DNA from: Labrenzia sp. PHM005
GTDB lineage: Bacteria; Pseudomonadota; Alphaproteobacteria; Rhizobiales; Stappiaceae
Assembly: GCF_006517275.1 (NCBI RefSeq)
Contig: NZ_CP041191.1
Location: 434,001-498,000, forward strand
Length of the DNA: 64,000 nucleotides
Direction: 5' to 3'
In this document: positions 20,553 to 29,886 of the stretch, one piece after another
Layout of the letters: each line of letters starts with the position of its first letter
Position numbering within the stretch: position 1 is the stretch's first letter
The notes under the pieces: generated by a model
What the model was told of the DNA's origin: nothing
Seen by the model: only the letters and a program-made list of their open reading frames with translations
Databases searched by the model: none
Program-made: the position numbers and the translations under genes

Positions 20553-21113
20553 TTATTCGGACGCTTCCAGAACTTCGACCGTTACGCTTTCATTGGTGTA
20601 GACGCAGATTTCAGCAGCTACCGCCATTGCTTTGCGTGCGATTGTTTCGGCATCATAATCGGTATCAACAAGCGCACGGCCCGCGGCCAAAGCATAGTTT
20701 CCGCCGGATCCGATGCCCATCACCCCGCCTTCCGGCTCCAGAACATCCCCGGTGCCGGTCAATACCAGCGAAGTCGTCTTATCGGCAACTAGCATCATGG
20801 CTTCCAGCCGGCGCAGATACCGGTCGGTCCGCCAGTCTTTCGCAAGCTCTACACAGGCCCGCATCAACTGGCCCGGATATTGTTCCAACTTGGTTTCGAG
20901 CCGCTCGAATAAAGTGAAGGCATCGGCTGTTGCCCCAGCAAATCCGGCGATCACATCCCCTTTGGCCAGGGGACGGACCTTGCGTGCGGTGTGTTTGATC
21001 ACGGTTTGGCCAAGCGACACCTGGCCATCACCTGCGATGACCACCTTTCCGCCCTTACGCACCATCATGATGGTCGTGCCATGCCAGACTGCCGGCTCGC
21101 GCGTATCGCTCAT
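20553..21113 (-). CDS. hslV: HslUV protease peptidase subunit HslV
   Basis: HslV is the threonine peptidase of the HslUV protease. The 186-residue protein carries a short propeptide ending in WHG, then the catalytic TT ([25 protein letters not shown]), and [14 protein letters not shown] near residue 134. Upstream of it lie a hairpin and the divergently unrelated FMN reductase gene on the same strand. The 261 bases between its stop and the membrane-protein start hold no gene. Confidence 0.97.
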   Translation of the reverse strand: MSDTREPAVWHGTTIMMVRKGGKVVIAGDGQVSLGQTVIKHTARKVRPLAKGDVIAGFAGATADAFTLFERLETKLEQYPGQLMRACVELAKDWRTDRYLRRLEAMMLVADKTTSLVLTGTGDVLEPEGGVMGIGSGGNYALAAGRALVDTDYDAETIARKAMAVAAEICVYTNESVTVEVLEASE

Positions 21114-21159
21114 CTAATCCTCATGTTTTTGCTGCAACGCCGCCCTATGTAGGGATCAA

Positions 21160-21186
21160 ATCAGGGCTTGAAAAGCAATCCCTGAT
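21160..21186 (-). terminator. possible terminator after the FMN reductase gene
   Basis: A seven-base inverted repeat (ATCAGGG, thirteen-base loop, CCCTGAT) lies 28 bases past the FMN reductase stop and is followed on the minus strand by TTTGAT. The T run is short, so it could also be an operator near the hslV promoter. Confidence 0.35.
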
Positions 21187-21213
21187 ATTTCCTGGCGCAA
21201 GAAGACATCTTTG

Positions 21214-21789
21214 TCAGTGAGACAGCTCAATCCGAGTGGCACGTAGGAGTGCGTCGATCAGCTTGTCCATGTTTGCAGACGCCCGTTCGTCCGCCAGATC
21301 TCCGCGCTCGTCAAATGCTGAACCGGCTTTGGCCACAGACACCATTTGCGGCAGCACCATTGCGCCTAGGCCGACCTCAAGGATGGTCCGCATGCCCATT
21401 AGGCCACGCATGCCTCCAAAACCTCCGGGAGATGCAGCGCCAATCGCAAAGATCTTCGATCGATAGGCTTCACCGGGATCTTTCACCCGGCTGATCCAGT
21501 CAAGCGTGTTCTTAAGCAGCGGGGTAATACCGGCATTGTATTCGGGACAGGCGATAAAAACGCCATCATGTTCGACAAAAAGCATCTTTAGCTTCTTGGC
21601 ATTTTCCGGAACCCCGTCGGCGCTTTCAAGATCACCGTCGTAGATTGGAAGGGGATAGTCCTTCAGCGATATTTGCGTGACTTGGGCGTCCAGGATCGCC
21701 AGTTTTTTTGCAGCTAGAGCCGTCAATTTACTGTTGTGAGACCCAGCACGGGCGGAACCGGATAGAACAAGGATTTTCGGATTGCGCAT
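21214..21789 (-). CDS. NADPH-dependent FMN reductase family protein
   Basis: A 191-residue flavodoxin-fold protein: ILVLSGSARAGSHNSKLTALA binds the FMN phosphate, and CPEYNAGITPLLKNTLDW near residue 80 is the family signature of the ArsH/YieF/chromate-reductase group. It probably reduces quinones, azo compounds or metals with NAD(P)H. It lies 51 bases downstream of the pmtA-like gene. The physiological substrate cannot be read from the sequence. Confidence 0.9.
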   Translation of the reverse strand: MRNPKILVLSGSARAGSHNSKLTALAAKKLAILDAQVTQISLKDYPLPIYDGDLESADGVPENAKKLKMLFVEHDGVFIACPEYNAGITPLLKNTLDWISRVKDPGEAYRSKIFAIGAASPGGFGGMRGLMGMRTILEVGLGAMVLPQMVSVAKAGSAFDERGDLADERASANMDKLIDALLRATRIELSH

Positions 21790-21840
21790 GAAGGCCCTTT
21801 CAAGAGACTACGCAGCCTGCAAGACTGTCTCTTGCGGCAA

Positions 21841-22500
21841 TCAATTCGCCTTGCGATAGACCCAAACGCGGGCCGGCGGCAAGTTTTTCCAGATCCATTC
21901 GGAACTGAATATGGAGACAGCCCGGGTCTTGGGTTTCACCGGGGCAGCAAGCCCATACGAAAACTGGATCAGCGGGGCACCAGGCTTCAATAGATCAAGT
22001 GCTTCGGACAAAAACGCCTTACGGTCTTTTTCGGGGCGCGTCAGCAAAGGCAAGGATGACACGATTCCGTCAAGCGAGTGTTGCGGCTCGTGAGTTTCGT
22101 CCAGAAACCCTCCACGATTGGAGAGCGTCCCGCGCAAGGCATAGGCATCGCCCTGCAAGACAGGAAGGCCTGGGTATCGTGCTTCCAAATGGTCGCAAAA
22201 GTCTGCGCTGTATTCGATCAGGTTCAAGTGGTGATTTGAAAATCCAGCCTCAAACAGCGCTTTCGTTACAACACCAGTCCCCGGGCCGAGTTCAACGACC
22301 CTAGCGTGTGGCCGCGGTGTTAAGAAGGACACCATGCGCGCAGCCAGCTCTGGTCCTGAGGGTGCCACAGCGCCGGTTCTAAGTGGATTTTGCGCCCAGG
22401 AGCGGATGAATTTAACATCATCCAAGACTTTCATGCGGACAGCGTCCGCCTTTTCCAGTTTCTCCCGGATAGTTTCCCGCTTGATCCCGATACGCTTCAA
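21841..22500 (-). CDS. pmtA: PmtA-like phospholipid N-methyltransferase
   Basis: A 219-residue class I SAM methyltransferase that resembles rhizobial PmtA, which methylates phosphatidylethanolamine on the way to phosphatidylcholine. The membrane-binding N-terminal helix leads into FIRSWAQNPLRTGAVAPSG, and the SAM motif VVELGPGTGVVTKAL lies near residue 68. The start is a TTG at 22500 with GAGG seven bases upstream; the first internal ATG would remove 22 residues of the N-terminal helix. It is next to dnaJ, as in Sinorhizobium. Confidence 0.8.
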   Translation of the reverse strand: MKRIGIKRETIREKLEKADAVRMKVLDDVKFIRSWAQNPLRTGAVAPSGPELAARMVSFLTPRPHARVVELGPGTGVVTKALFEAGFSNHHLNLIEYSADFCDHLEARYPGLPVLQGDAYALRGTLSNRGGFLDETHEPQHSLDGIVSSLPLLTRPEKDRKAFLSEALDLLKPGAPLIQFSYGLAAPVKPKTRAVSIFSSEWIWKNLPPARVWVYRKAN

Positions 22501-22575
22501 AACCCAACCTCGCGCCTGTCCTTTTAGAACATATAGGCGTGTTCGGCCGCGGTTTCTACCGGTGAGGCACGTCTA

Positions 22576-23712
22576 TTATGTACTTAAATTGTCGATAAAA
22601 TCCTTCACCTTGGAGAAAAAGCCCGCAGATTCGGGATGATTTTCACCTGAGGATTCCTTTTCGAACTCAGCCAAAAGTTCGCGCTGGCGTTTGGTCAGAT
22701 TGGTCGGTGTTTCGACAGTCACCTGAATATACATGTCGCCATGCTGGCTGGAGCGCATCACCGGCATGCCCTTACCGCGCAACCGGAACTGTTTTCCGGT
22801 CTGTGTACCTTCCGGCACCTTCACCCGGCTGGTTGCCCCATCTACCGTGGGCACATCGAACTGACCACCAAGGGTTGCTGTCGACATGGAGATCGGCACA
22901 CGGCAATAAAGATCTGCCCCATCCCTCTGGAATAGATCATGCGGCTTGATAGAGAGGAATATATAGAGATCCCCGGCCGGGCCACCGCGCAGGCCTGCTT
23001 CGCCTTCGCCAGCAAGCCGGATCCTTGTGCCATCCTCGATGCCTGCCGGAATGTTGACCGACAAGTTCCGTTCCTGGGTTTTCCGGCCTGACCCGCCGCA
23101 ATCGCCACAAGGATCAGTAATTACCTGCCCTTTGCCCTGACAGGCCGGACATGTCCGTTCCAAGGTGAAAAAACCTTGCGCTGCCCGGACCCGGCCAGCA
23201 CCACCACAGGTCCGGCACGCCGTCGGGCTTGTGCCAGGTTTTGCACCTGACCCAGAGCAGGTGTCACAGGTAATGCTGGTCGGGACTTCGATCTCGACAG
23301 TCTTGCCGGCAAAGGCATCTTCCAGCGAAATATCCAGATTGTATCTGAGGTCCGCGCCACGCTCGCGGCCGCTGGACCGGCGGCCACCACCACCGCCCAT
23401 GCCGAAGAATTCTTCAAAAATATCAGACATGGTGGACGAGAAGTCATGGGCGCCAGCACCGCCGCCACCGCCGCCAAATCCACCATTTTCAAACGCCGCA
23501 TGACCAAACCGGTCATAGGCAGCCCGTTTTTGACCATCCTTCAGCGTGTCATACGCCTCATTGACTTCCTTGAACTTCGCTTCCGCTTCCGCATCACCTG
23601 GATTGCGGTCGGGGTGAAATTGCATCGCCATCTTGCGGTAGGCACTTTTTAGCGCCTTTTCATCCGCATCGCGCGCAACTCCCAGAACCTCGTAGAAATC
23701 ACGTTTGGACAT
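22576..23712 (-). CDS. dnaJ: molecular chaperone DnaJ
   Basis: DnaJ delivers substrates to DnaK and stimulates its ATPase. The 378-residue protein has the J domain with HPD (FHPDRNPGD) near residue 33, a Gly-rich linker (about 75-110), four CxxCxGxG zinc repeats ([32 protein letters not shown]), and the C-terminal substrate-binding domains. The start is the ATG at 23712, one codon inside the longest frame. It is downstream of dnaK. Confidence 0.97.
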   Translation of the reverse strand: MSKRDFYEVLGVARDADEKALKSAYRKMAMQFHPDRNPGDAEAEAKFKEVNEAYDTLKDGQKRAAYDRFGHAAFENGGFGGGGGGAGAHDFSSTMSDIFEEFFGMGGGGGRRSSGRERGADLRYNLDISLEDAFAGKTVEIEVPTSITCDTCSGSGAKPGTSPTACRTCGGAGRVRAAQGFFTLERTCPACQGKGQVITDPCGDCGGSGRKTQERNLSVNIPAGIEDGTRIRLAGEGEAGLRGGPAGDLYIFLSIKPHDLFQRDGADLYCRVPISMSTATLGGQFDVPTVDGATSRVKVPEGTQTGKQFRLRGKGMPVMRSSQHGDMYIQVTVETPTNLTKRQRELLAEFEKESSGENHPESAGFFSKVKDFIDNLST

Positions 23713-23837
23713 CAAGATCTCTCGGTCTTGTTACACCGCTGGCTGCCGAAAAGTGTTTGGCGCCAAGTACGGCGAAGCGCCGTTCGCGGCTCCTTTGTCT
23801 TTGGACAACCAGGCAAACGGCGCTGTGCAAATAGTCT

Positions 23838-23867
23838 ATCAGCCAGCCGGTTTTCCGGCTGGCTGAT
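23838..23867 (-). terminator. hairpin between dnaK and dnaJ
   Basis: A perfect 13-base inverted repeat (ATCAGCCAGCCGG, four-base loop) lies just after the dnaK stop. It has no strong T run on the minus strand, so it is more likely a partial terminator or an mRNA-stability element that sets the higher dnaK to dnaJ ratio seen in many bacteria. The rest of the 165-base spacer has no gene. Confidence 0.6.
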
Positions 23868-23877
23868 GGTTTTTAGT

Positions 23878-25800
23878 TTAAGCAGATTTTTTGTCGTCGT
23901 CGTCTTTGACTTCTTCGAAGTCCGCATCGACGACATCGTCCTCGGCCTGCTCGCTGCCGGCTTCACCGCCCTCAGCGTCAGCTTCGGCATCTGCTTGCGC
24001 CTGCTGATACATGGCTTCGCCAAGTTTCATGGACGCTTCGGCCAGAGCCTGTGTCTTAGCCTGGATGTCTTCCAGATCTTCACCTTCAAGCGAAGACTTC
24101 AGAGCTTCCAGAGCGCTTTCGATCGCGGACTTGTCGTCCTCAGACACTTTGTCGCCATAGTCGGCAAGGGACTTTTCGGTCGAATGAACAAGGGACTCAC
24201 CCTGGTTCTTGGCTTCAACCAGTTCCTTACGCTTCTTGTCTTCGTCAGCGTGGGCTTCCGCGTCCTTGACCATCTGATCAATGTCGGCGTCGGAAAGACC
24301 ACCAGATGCCTGGATGCGGATCTGCTGCTCTTTGCCTGTGCCTTTGTCTTTCGCGGACACGTTGACGATGCCGTTGGCATCGATGTCGAAAGTGACTTCA
24401 ATCTGCGGAACACCGCGCGGTGCCGGCGGCAAGCCAACCAGATCGAACTGGCCGAGGATCTTGTTGTCCGCAGCCATTTCCCGCTCGCCCTGGAAGACGC
24501 GAATGGTCACAGCCGTCTGATTGTCTTCAGCGGTCGAGAACACCTGGCTCTTCTTGGTCGGGATCGTCGTGTTGCGGTCGATCAGGCGGGTAAAGACACC
24601 ACCAAGGGTCTCAATGCCGAGCGACAGCGGGGTCACGTCGAGCAAGAGAACGTCTTTAACATCGCCCTGCAGAACACCGGCCTGGATCGCAGCGCCCATG
24701 GCCACGACTTCGTCCGGGTTCACGCCTTTGTGCGGTTCTTTGCCGAAGAAGTTCTGAACGGTTTCCTGAACTTTCGGCATGCGAGTCATGCCGCCAACCA
24801 GAACGACTTCGTCGATGTCACCGGCAGTCAAACCAGCGTCTTTCAACGCCGCTTTCATCGGATCGACGGTGCGCTTGACCAGTTTGTCGACGAGCGATTC
24901 AAACTTCGCACGGGTCAGCTTCAAGGTCAGGTGCTTCGGACCAGACGCATCTGCGGTGATGAACGGCAGGTTGATCTCAGTCTGGGATGCGGAAGAGAGT
25001 TCGATCTTCGCTTTTTCAGCAGCTTCTTTCAGACGCTGCAGAGCCAGCTTGTCGTTCTTCAGATCGATGCCCTGTTCTTTCTTGAACTCAGCAGCCAGAT
25101 AGTCGACCAGAACCATGTCGAAATCTTCACCACCGAGGAACGTGTCACCGTTGGTGGATTTCACTTCAAAGACGCCATCGCCGATTTCCAGGATGGAAAC
25201 GTCAAAGGTACCGCCACCAAGGTCGTAAACCGCGATGGTCTTGCCGTCGTTCTTATCAAGGCCGTAAGCGAGGGCTGCTGCGGTCGGCTCGTTGATGATG
25301 CGCAGGACTTCCAGGCCAGCAATTTTACCGGCATCCTTGGTTGCCTGACGCTGTGCATCGTTGAAGTAAGCCGGAACAGTGATAACAGCCTGTTCGACTT
25401 TTTCGCCCAGATAGCTCTCAGCGGTTTCCTTCATTTTCTGAAGGATGAACGCGGAAACCTGCGACGGGGAATATTTTTCGTCGTTGGATTTAACCCAAGC
25501 ATCGCCGTTGTCGGCTTTGACGATTTCGAACGGAACCAACTTCTGGTCTTTTGCAACGGTCGGATCATCGAACCGGCGGCCGATCAGGCGCTTAACTGCA
25601 AAAAGAGTGTTTGTCGGGTTTGTGACCGCCTGGCGTTTTGCCGGCTGGCCAACGAGACGCTCGCCGTCGTCAGAAAATGCCACCATGGAAGGGGTGGTGC
25701 GGGCGCCTTCTGCGTTTTCAATTACTTTGGAATCTTTGCCGTCCATAACGGCCACGCACGAGTTCGTCGTGCCGAGGTCGATACCAATGACCTTTGCCAT
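23878..25800 (-). CDS. dnaK: molecular chaperone DnaK (Hsp70)
   Basis: The 640-residue Hsp70 starts [18 protein letters not shown]. It shows [16 protein letters not shown] (here [14 protein letters not shown]) near residue 193 and [13 protein letters not shown] near 338, the ATPase signatures, then the substrate-binding domain and an acidic C-terminal tail ending [13 protein letters not shown] longer frame adds seven residues; the ATG at 25800 has GAGG six bases upstream. It is preceded by a sigma32-type promoter and a leader with an inverted repeat. Confidence 0.98.
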   Translation of the reverse strand: MAKVIGIDLGTTNSCVAVMDGKDSKVIENAEGARTTPSMVAFSDDGERLVGQPAKRQAVTNPTNTLFAVKRLIGRRFDDPTVAKDQKLVPFEIVKADNGDAWVKSNDEKYSPSQVSAFILQKMKETAESYLGEKVEQAVITVPAYFNDAQRQATKDAGKIAGLEVLRIINEPTAAALAYGLDKNDGKTIAVYDLGGGTFDVSILEIGDGVFEVKSTNGDTFLGGEDFDMVLVDYLAAEFKKEQGIDLKNDKLALQRLKEAAEKAKIELSSASQTEINLPFITADASGPKHLTLKLTRAKFESLVDKLVKRTVDPMKAALKDAGLTAGDIDEVVLVGGMTRMPKVQETVQNFFGKEPHKGVNPDEVVAMGAAIQAGVLQGDVKDVLLLDVTPLSLGIETLGGVFTRLIDRNTTIPTKKSQVFSTAEDNQTAVTIRVFQGEREMAADNKILGQFDLVGLPPAPRGVPQIEVTFDIDANGIVNVSAKDKGTGKEQQIRIQASGGLSDADIDQMVKDAEAHADEDKKRKELVEAKNQGESLVHSTEKSLADYGDKVSEDDKSAIESALEALKSSLEGEDLEDIQAKTQALAEASMKLGEAMYQQAQADAEADAEGGEAGSEQAEDDVVDADFEEVKDDDDKKSA

Positions 25801-25870
25801 ATCTGCCTCTCTTTCTAGCAAACCGGCTGGACCCTTAAAGGCGTCGTACCGGCTCCTCTCAATTTAAGTC

Positions 25871-25886
25871 CCGGACACCTGTCCGG
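25871..25886. repeat. inverted repeat in the dnaK leader
   Basis: CCGGACACCTGTCCGG has seven-base arms around two bases. It lies between the predicted sigma32 promoter and the dnaK start, so in the mRNA it would form a hairpin about 70 bases before the start codon. It is unlike the CIRCE element of HrcA. Confidence 0.5.
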
Positions 25887-25933
25887 ATGCCGCCCCCGAA
25901 GTCATATACAATTCGGTGCGCGACGCTTGACCG

Positions 25934-25964
25934 CTATATAGGTGGATGAAACTTTGCCTGCAAG
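25934..25964 (-). promoter_or_regulatory. sigma32-type heat-shock promoter of dnaK
   Basis: On the minus strand CTTGCAG is followed after 18 bases from CTTG by CCTATATAG. Both elements match the alphaproteobacterial RpoH consensus as I know it (CTTG, then C-pyrimidine-TATnT). It lies about 135 bases upstream of the dnaK start, which is an expected target of RpoH. Confidence 0.75.
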
Positions 25965-26133
25965 AGACCTTTTCACAGGCTTTTGCTGACTTCTGGATAT
26001 GTCGGCCAAAAAACTTCCCATAAGGTTACCGGCCAAGTGCCACCGGCCGCATGGGGGCACTTTTCAACAATTTCGGATTTGCGATACCGGCGGCATACCC
26101 TTTTGCAACGCAGCGAGCAGTTACATCGGAAGA

Positions 26134-26760
26134 ATGCAGAACATCAACATCAACGGTCTGACCGGCCTCAAATATGCACCGGACCACTTTGACCGCGCCG
26201 CGCAGGAAATCCTCCTTGCTAAGATCCGCAAGATCATCGAGGAGGCACCGCTGTTTCAACCGGCCATGCCCAAAACGGACAAAGCGTTTTCGGTCAAGAT
26301 GAGCAATTGCGGGCCACTTGGCTGGGTGTCTGATATCAATGGCTACCGCTATCAACCGAAGCACCCGATCACCAACGAACCCTGGCCAGAAATTCCAGCA
26401 ACGCTTTTGGATCTTTGGAAAGAAGTCGCTCCGGCTGCGCCTGAGCCCGAAGCTTGTTTAATCAATTATTATGAAACCGGTGCGCGCATGGGACTGCATC
26501 AAGACCGGGATGAACTAACTTTTGACGCGCCCGTTGTCTCCGTGTCTCTTGGTGATACGGCTACTTTCCGGGTCGGCGGCACCAGCCGTAAAGACCCGAC
26601 CAAGTCGTTCCGTCTAAACTCAGGTGATGTTGTGGTGCTTGGCGGAGAGGCCCGCCTCGCTTTTCACGGCATTGACCGCGTCTTGAAAGGCACTTCAACG
26701 CTTTTGAAAAATGGCGGCCGGATCAATCTGACACTTCGGCGGGTGTCTCCTATGCCCTAA
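26134..26760 (+). CDS. alkB: alpha-ketoglutarate-dependent dioxygenase AlkB
   Basis: AlkB repairs alkylated bases in DNA and RNA by oxidative demethylation. The 208-residue protein has the iron ligands HxD in MGLHQDRDEL and the distal His in LAFHGIDR, and the 2-oxoglutarate-binding Arg in GRINLTLRRV. NYYETGARMGLHQD is the family signature. An open frame extends 45 residues upstream, but the ATG at 26134 has CGGAAGA directly before it and gives the usual length. It is divergent from dnaK. Confidence 0.95.
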   Translation: MQNININGLTGLKYAPDHFDRAAQEILLAKIRKIIEEAPLFQPAMPKTDKAFSVKMSNCGPLGWVSDINGYRYQPKHPITNEPWPEIPATLLDLWKEVAPAAPEPEACLINYYETGARMGLHQDRDELTFDAPVVSVSLGDTATFRVGGTSRKDPTKSFRLNSGDVVVLGGEARLAFHGIDRVLKGTSTLLKNGGRINLTLRRVSPMP

Positions 26761-26847
26761 CGCTCTTTGTATCTGAAATTCAAGACTTTACTGGCCTCAT
26801 ACCTCATGTAAAAGTGACGCTAAATTCAATTTTTTCATCGGCAGCCG

Positions 26848-27318
26848 ATGACCTATTTTTTCTTGAAATATGTTCATGTGATCGGTGCGGTCATTCTTCT
26901 GGGCACTGGAACCGGCATCGCGTTTTTCATGTTGATGGCACACAGGAGCAGAGATCCTGCTTTCATTGCCAAGACATCAGCAGTTGTGGTCGCTGCAGAC
27001 ACGCTGTTCACCGCAACAGCCGTGATTGCCCAACCGGTCAGTGGTTATCTCCTGATCCGCGAAGTTGGCTATCCCATGACCAGCGGTTGGATCCTTGCAT
27101 CGCTGGCGCTTTATGGGGTTGCCGGTGCATTCTGGCTTCCGGTTGTTTGGTTTCAAATCAGGATGCGGGATTTGGCTAAAGAAGCTGCTGCGAACGATAC
27201 CCGCTTGCCTGTCGCCTATTACAAATTCTTCCGCTGGTGGTTCGCGTTTGGCTTTCCAGGTTTCGGATCTGTCATGGCCATTTTTTGGCTGATGATTGCC
27301 AAACCCGATTTATGGTAG
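26848..27318 (+). CDS. DUF2269 family membrane protein
   Basis: A 156-residue protein with four hydrophobic segments: FLKYVHVIGAVILLGTGTG, SAVVVAADTLFTATAV, LASLALYGVAGAFWLPVVW and FWFAFGFPGFGSVMAI-like (FRWWFAFGFPGFGSVMAIF). It matches the DUF2269 pattern of small integral membrane proteins. The next gene begins six bases past its stop, so the two are co-translated and probably work together. The function is unknown. Confidence 0.85.
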   Translation: MTYFFLKYVHVIGAVILLGTGTGIAFFMLMAHRSRDPAFIAKTSAVVVAADTLFTATAVIAQPVSGYLLIREVGYPMTSGWILASLALYGVAGAFWLPVVWFQIRMRDLAKEAAANDTRLPVAYYKFFRWWFAFGFPGFGSVMAIFWLMIAKPDLW

Positions 27319-27323
27319 GGATT

Positions 27324-28631
27324 ATGCAGAAAATAGCCGTTTTAGGTGCCTCCGGCCTCATTGGTGAAGCCATCACGCATGCACTTCGGATCCAGGGACA
27401 TGATGTCACACCGATTGCCCGGCGATTTACGACCGGTCAGATCCTTTCTTTAGAAACAGCCGTCGAAACTGATTTCACATCATTGGATGACAGCGACCTT
27501 TTTACCCTGATCGATAGCTTCGATGTCATCATCAATTGCGTCGGCATTCTCCAGGACACGCCCTCCGGCAACACAAAGGATGTTCACACTGAGTTCGTGA
27601 GCAGACTTGTTTCGGCAATGACGCAGGATGAAAAGCCACGTTTGCTGATCCATCTCTCCATCCCCGGACAAAAGGAAAACGATACAACGCCCTTCGCGAC
27701 GACCAAGCGCGAGGCTGAAGGCGTTATCTCGTCCAGTTCCCTGGACCATATTATTTTAAGGCCTGGATTTGTTTATGCTCCCGGGGCTTTCGGCGGGAGT
27801 GCGCTCCTTCGGTCGGTTGCTGCGCTGCCGATCGATCTGCCTGATGAATACCGCGCAAAACCGTTTCGTTTTACGGCCCTCCAGGATATCGCAGATACTG
27901 TTTTGACTGTCATCGAAGCCCGCAAATCCGAGAAGAAGAGCTATCGCGAAATCTGGGACGTCATGTCCCCTGACCCTCAGACGGTCGGAACGACGGTGGA
28001 TGCGCTGCGCCGCTGGTTAGGTGGGCCTGGATTCCGGATGTCGTCGCCAAAGTGGCTGATTGCACCTCTTGCAAAAACCGGAGATTTTGCAGCCAAACTC
28101 GGGTGGCGTCCGCCGCTCCGTACTACAGCTATTAAAGAGCTCGAACGGGGTGTCGAAGGCGATCCCAGCCGATGGCTGGAGGCGACTGGCTTAAAACCAA
28201 CACACCTTCTCGATGCCCTTCAAATAAGACCTGCAACCATTCAAGAGCGTTGGTTTTCCCGCCTGTATCTTCTCAAGGCCCTCACCCTTCCGACGCTGTT
28301 TGTCTTTTGGACTTTGTCAGGATTGATCGCGCTGACCGTGGCCTTTGATGCTGCATCTAACATTCTCACATCCCACGGCTTCCCGCTTTGGGCCGCCTAT
28401 GCGATTACTGTTGTTAGCAGCTTGATCGATATCCTTGTTGGCCTGGCAATTATTTGGCGCAGAACCTGCGCAATTGGTTTGTTGGCAGGTATTGGCGTTT
28501 CAATCTTTTACATGATTGGCGCCGCCATTTTGACACCGGATATGTGGATTGAACCGCTCGGAGCTTTGGTAAAGACCGGACCGGCGATAGTCCTCATGTT
28601 GGTTGGCCTGGCGATTTTGGATGACCGCTGA
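27324..28631 (+). CDS. SDR-type NAD(P)-binding protein fused to a DoxX-like membrane domain
   Basis: The 435-residue protein starts with a Rossmann fold (KIAVLGASGLIGEAITHAL, nucleotide-binding GxxGxxG) resembling extended/atypical SDRs that act on NDP-sugars or ubiquinone-linked substrates. From about residue 310 it has four hydrophobic segments (LPTLFVFWTLSGLIALTV through AIVLMLVGLAILDD) of the DoxX-like type. I chose the ATG at 27324 because it has AGGG just upstream; an ATG at 27312 overlaps the previous gene. The pairing with DUF2269 proteins recurs in proteobacteria. The substrate is unknown. Confidence 0.85.
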   Translation: MQKIAVLGASGLIGEAITHALRIQGHDVTPIARRFTTGQILSLETAVETDFTSLDDSDLFTLIDSFDVIINCVGILQDTPSGNTKDVHTEFVSRLVSAMTQDEKPRLLIHLSIPGQKENDTTPFATTKREAEGVISSSSLDHIILRPGFVYAPGAFGGSALLRSVAALPIDLPDEYRAKPFRFTALQDIADTVLTVIEARKSEKKSYREIWDVMSPDPQTVGTTVDALRRWLGGPGFRMSSPKWLIAPLAKTGDFAAKLGWRPPLRTTAIKELERGVEGDPSRWLEATGLKPTHLLDALQIRPATIQERWFSRLYLLKALTLPTLFVFWTLSGLIALTVAFDAASNILTSHGFPLWAAYAITVVSSLIDILVGLAIIWRRTCAIGLLAGIGVSIFYMIGAAILTPDMWIEPLGALVKTGPAIVLMLVGLAILDDR

Positions 28632-28659
28632 TCAAAGGGATTGGCCGGTTTAAGCTGCG

Positions 28660-29130
28660 TCACACTTCTACATATGTGGCTTCGAAATTCACTGGAAAGT
28701 TTACAGACCGGGCGATGTAACAAACCTTGTGGATCTCATGATGAATGGCATCGGCCGCACCAAGATCGGTTCCGGACGGCACGGTGATTTTGGGTCGGAG
28801 GGTTGCACTTAAAAACCGGCCGGCACCGCTTGCTTCCGTTTCACCAACGGCAACTGGCACATCTTCGTAACCGCTCACGGCAATACCCGCGTTACTGGCC
28901 AGATGCAGATACCAGAGCATGTGGCAGCTAGAGAGCGCTGACACCAGCAGGTCTTCCGGATTGTGCAGTGCCGGATCGCCGCCCAGCAATGGGTCATTTG
29001 AGCAAGGCACGGGCGGTTTGCCGGGCGTCCGGATTTCCCAAGTCCGGTCGTAGCCCTTGTAGGTCCGGGTCCCCTCGCCGCGGTTTCCGGTCCAAACTAT
29101 TTTGGACTGGTATTCGTGTTTCTTTGTCAT
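28660..29130 (-). CDS. OsmC family peroxiredoxin-like protein
   Basis: A 156-residue OsmC-fold protein. The two redox Cys are visible as SALSSCHMLWYL near residue 69 and HKVCYIARSV near 136. This family (YhfA/SACOL1771-like subfamily) reduces organic hydroperoxides using thiols. It converges on the SDR-DoxX gene and is divergent from the GntR regulator, with a palindromic operator ten bases before its start, so the regulator probably controls it. Confidence 0.9.
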   Translation of the reverse strand: MTKKHEYQSKIVWTGNRGEGTRTYKGYDRTWEIRTPGKPPVPCSNDPLLGGDPALHNPEDLLVSALSSCHMLWYLHLASNAGIAVSGYEDVPVAVGETEASGAGRFLSATLRPKITVPSGTDLGAADAIHHEIHKVCYIARSVNFPVNFEATYVEV

Positions 29131-29140
29131 TCAACACTCC

Positions 29141-29162
29141 AAATGTATACATTTATACATTT
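29141..29162. promoter_or_regulatory. nested palindrome, probable GntR-family operator
   Basis: AAATGTATACATTT (29141-29154) is a perfect 14-base palindrome. The same left arm AAATGTATA also pairs with TATACATTT ending at 29162. ATGTATACAT-type sites are typical of FadR-subfamily GntR regulators. The site lies between the divergent osmC and gntR genes, 11 bases from the osmC start, where bound regulator would block osmC transcription or translation. Confidence 0.65.
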
Positions 29163-29230
29163 CATATTGTGCGCCACTGTCAAGTGCCTTATCCAAGGTT
29201 CAAAAAGCCATCAGAAGCTGGGGAGGAAGA

Positions 29231-29863
29231 ATGTCTGCAGAGCGCATTGCCGATCGACTTCAGGCTGACATCATTGCGGGCAGCTACCGCCCTGGTACCG
29301 AGCTGAAACAAGGCGAGATTGCTGTGCGGTTTGATGTCAGCCGCATCCCGGTTCGCGATGCCTTGCAGCTGCTTGCCGCCAGGGGTTTGATCGACCTTGT
29401 TCCCAACCGGCGTGCCCGCGTTATCTCTTTATCGGTCGACGAAATTCGCGAGATTTACGACCTGCGGATCTTGCTAGAATGCGACTGTCTTCAGCAGGCC
29501 ATCGGCAAGATGGACCAAGATGATTTGGATACTCTGTCAACGGCCCTGGAACACTCTTCGATCGATGCCAAAACGGCCCGTTGGGCGGACGGCGATTGGG
29601 AGTTCCACAAAACCCTCTACCAGCCCGCCAAAAAGCCGCGGCAACTCCGGATGATCGAAGACCTGCGGCGCACTTGCCGGATTCACATCGCCGGATACGG
29701 CATCTTGCCGAACCGGACATCCGACTGGCTGCAAGATCACGCAGACTTGGTCGATGCCTGTGCGAACCGGGCCTCAGAAAAGGCGGTTACAATCCTGAAA
29801 CACCATATAGAAGCAGCCGGACAGACACTTACCGACGCCCTGTCCGATGGTATCCTACCCTGA
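29231..29863 (+). CDS. GntR-family transcriptional regulator, FCD (FadR) type
   Basis: A 210-residue regulator with an N-terminal winged HTH (ERIADRLQADIIAGSYRPGTELKQGEIAVRFDVSRIPVRDALQLLAARG, split here for description at residues 4-55) and an all-helical FCD domain (about 75-200) that usually binds a small carboxylate through a metal site. The ATG at 29231 has GGGGAGGAAGA directly upstream; the longer frame has no such site. It is divergent from osmC, with a palindromic operator between them, so autoregulation and control of osmC are likely. Confidence 0.9.
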   Translation: MSAERIADRLQADIIAGSYRPGTELKQGEIAVRFDVSRIPVRDALQLLAARGLIDLVPNRRARVISLSVDEIREIYDLRILLECDCLQQAIGKMDQDDLDTLSTALEHSSIDAKTARWADGDWEFHKTLYQPAKKPRQLRMIEDLRRTCRIHIAGYGILPNRTSDWLQDHADLVDACANRASEKAVTILKHHIEAAGQTLTDALSDGILP

Positions 29864-29886
29864 CACTGCCAGTGGATCGTGAGGAC

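Noticed and set aside
23728..25818. 696-codon plus-strand frame opposite dnaK
   Set aside because: Exact antisense of dnaK, a well-known artefact of Hsp70 genes; no family match and no start signals.
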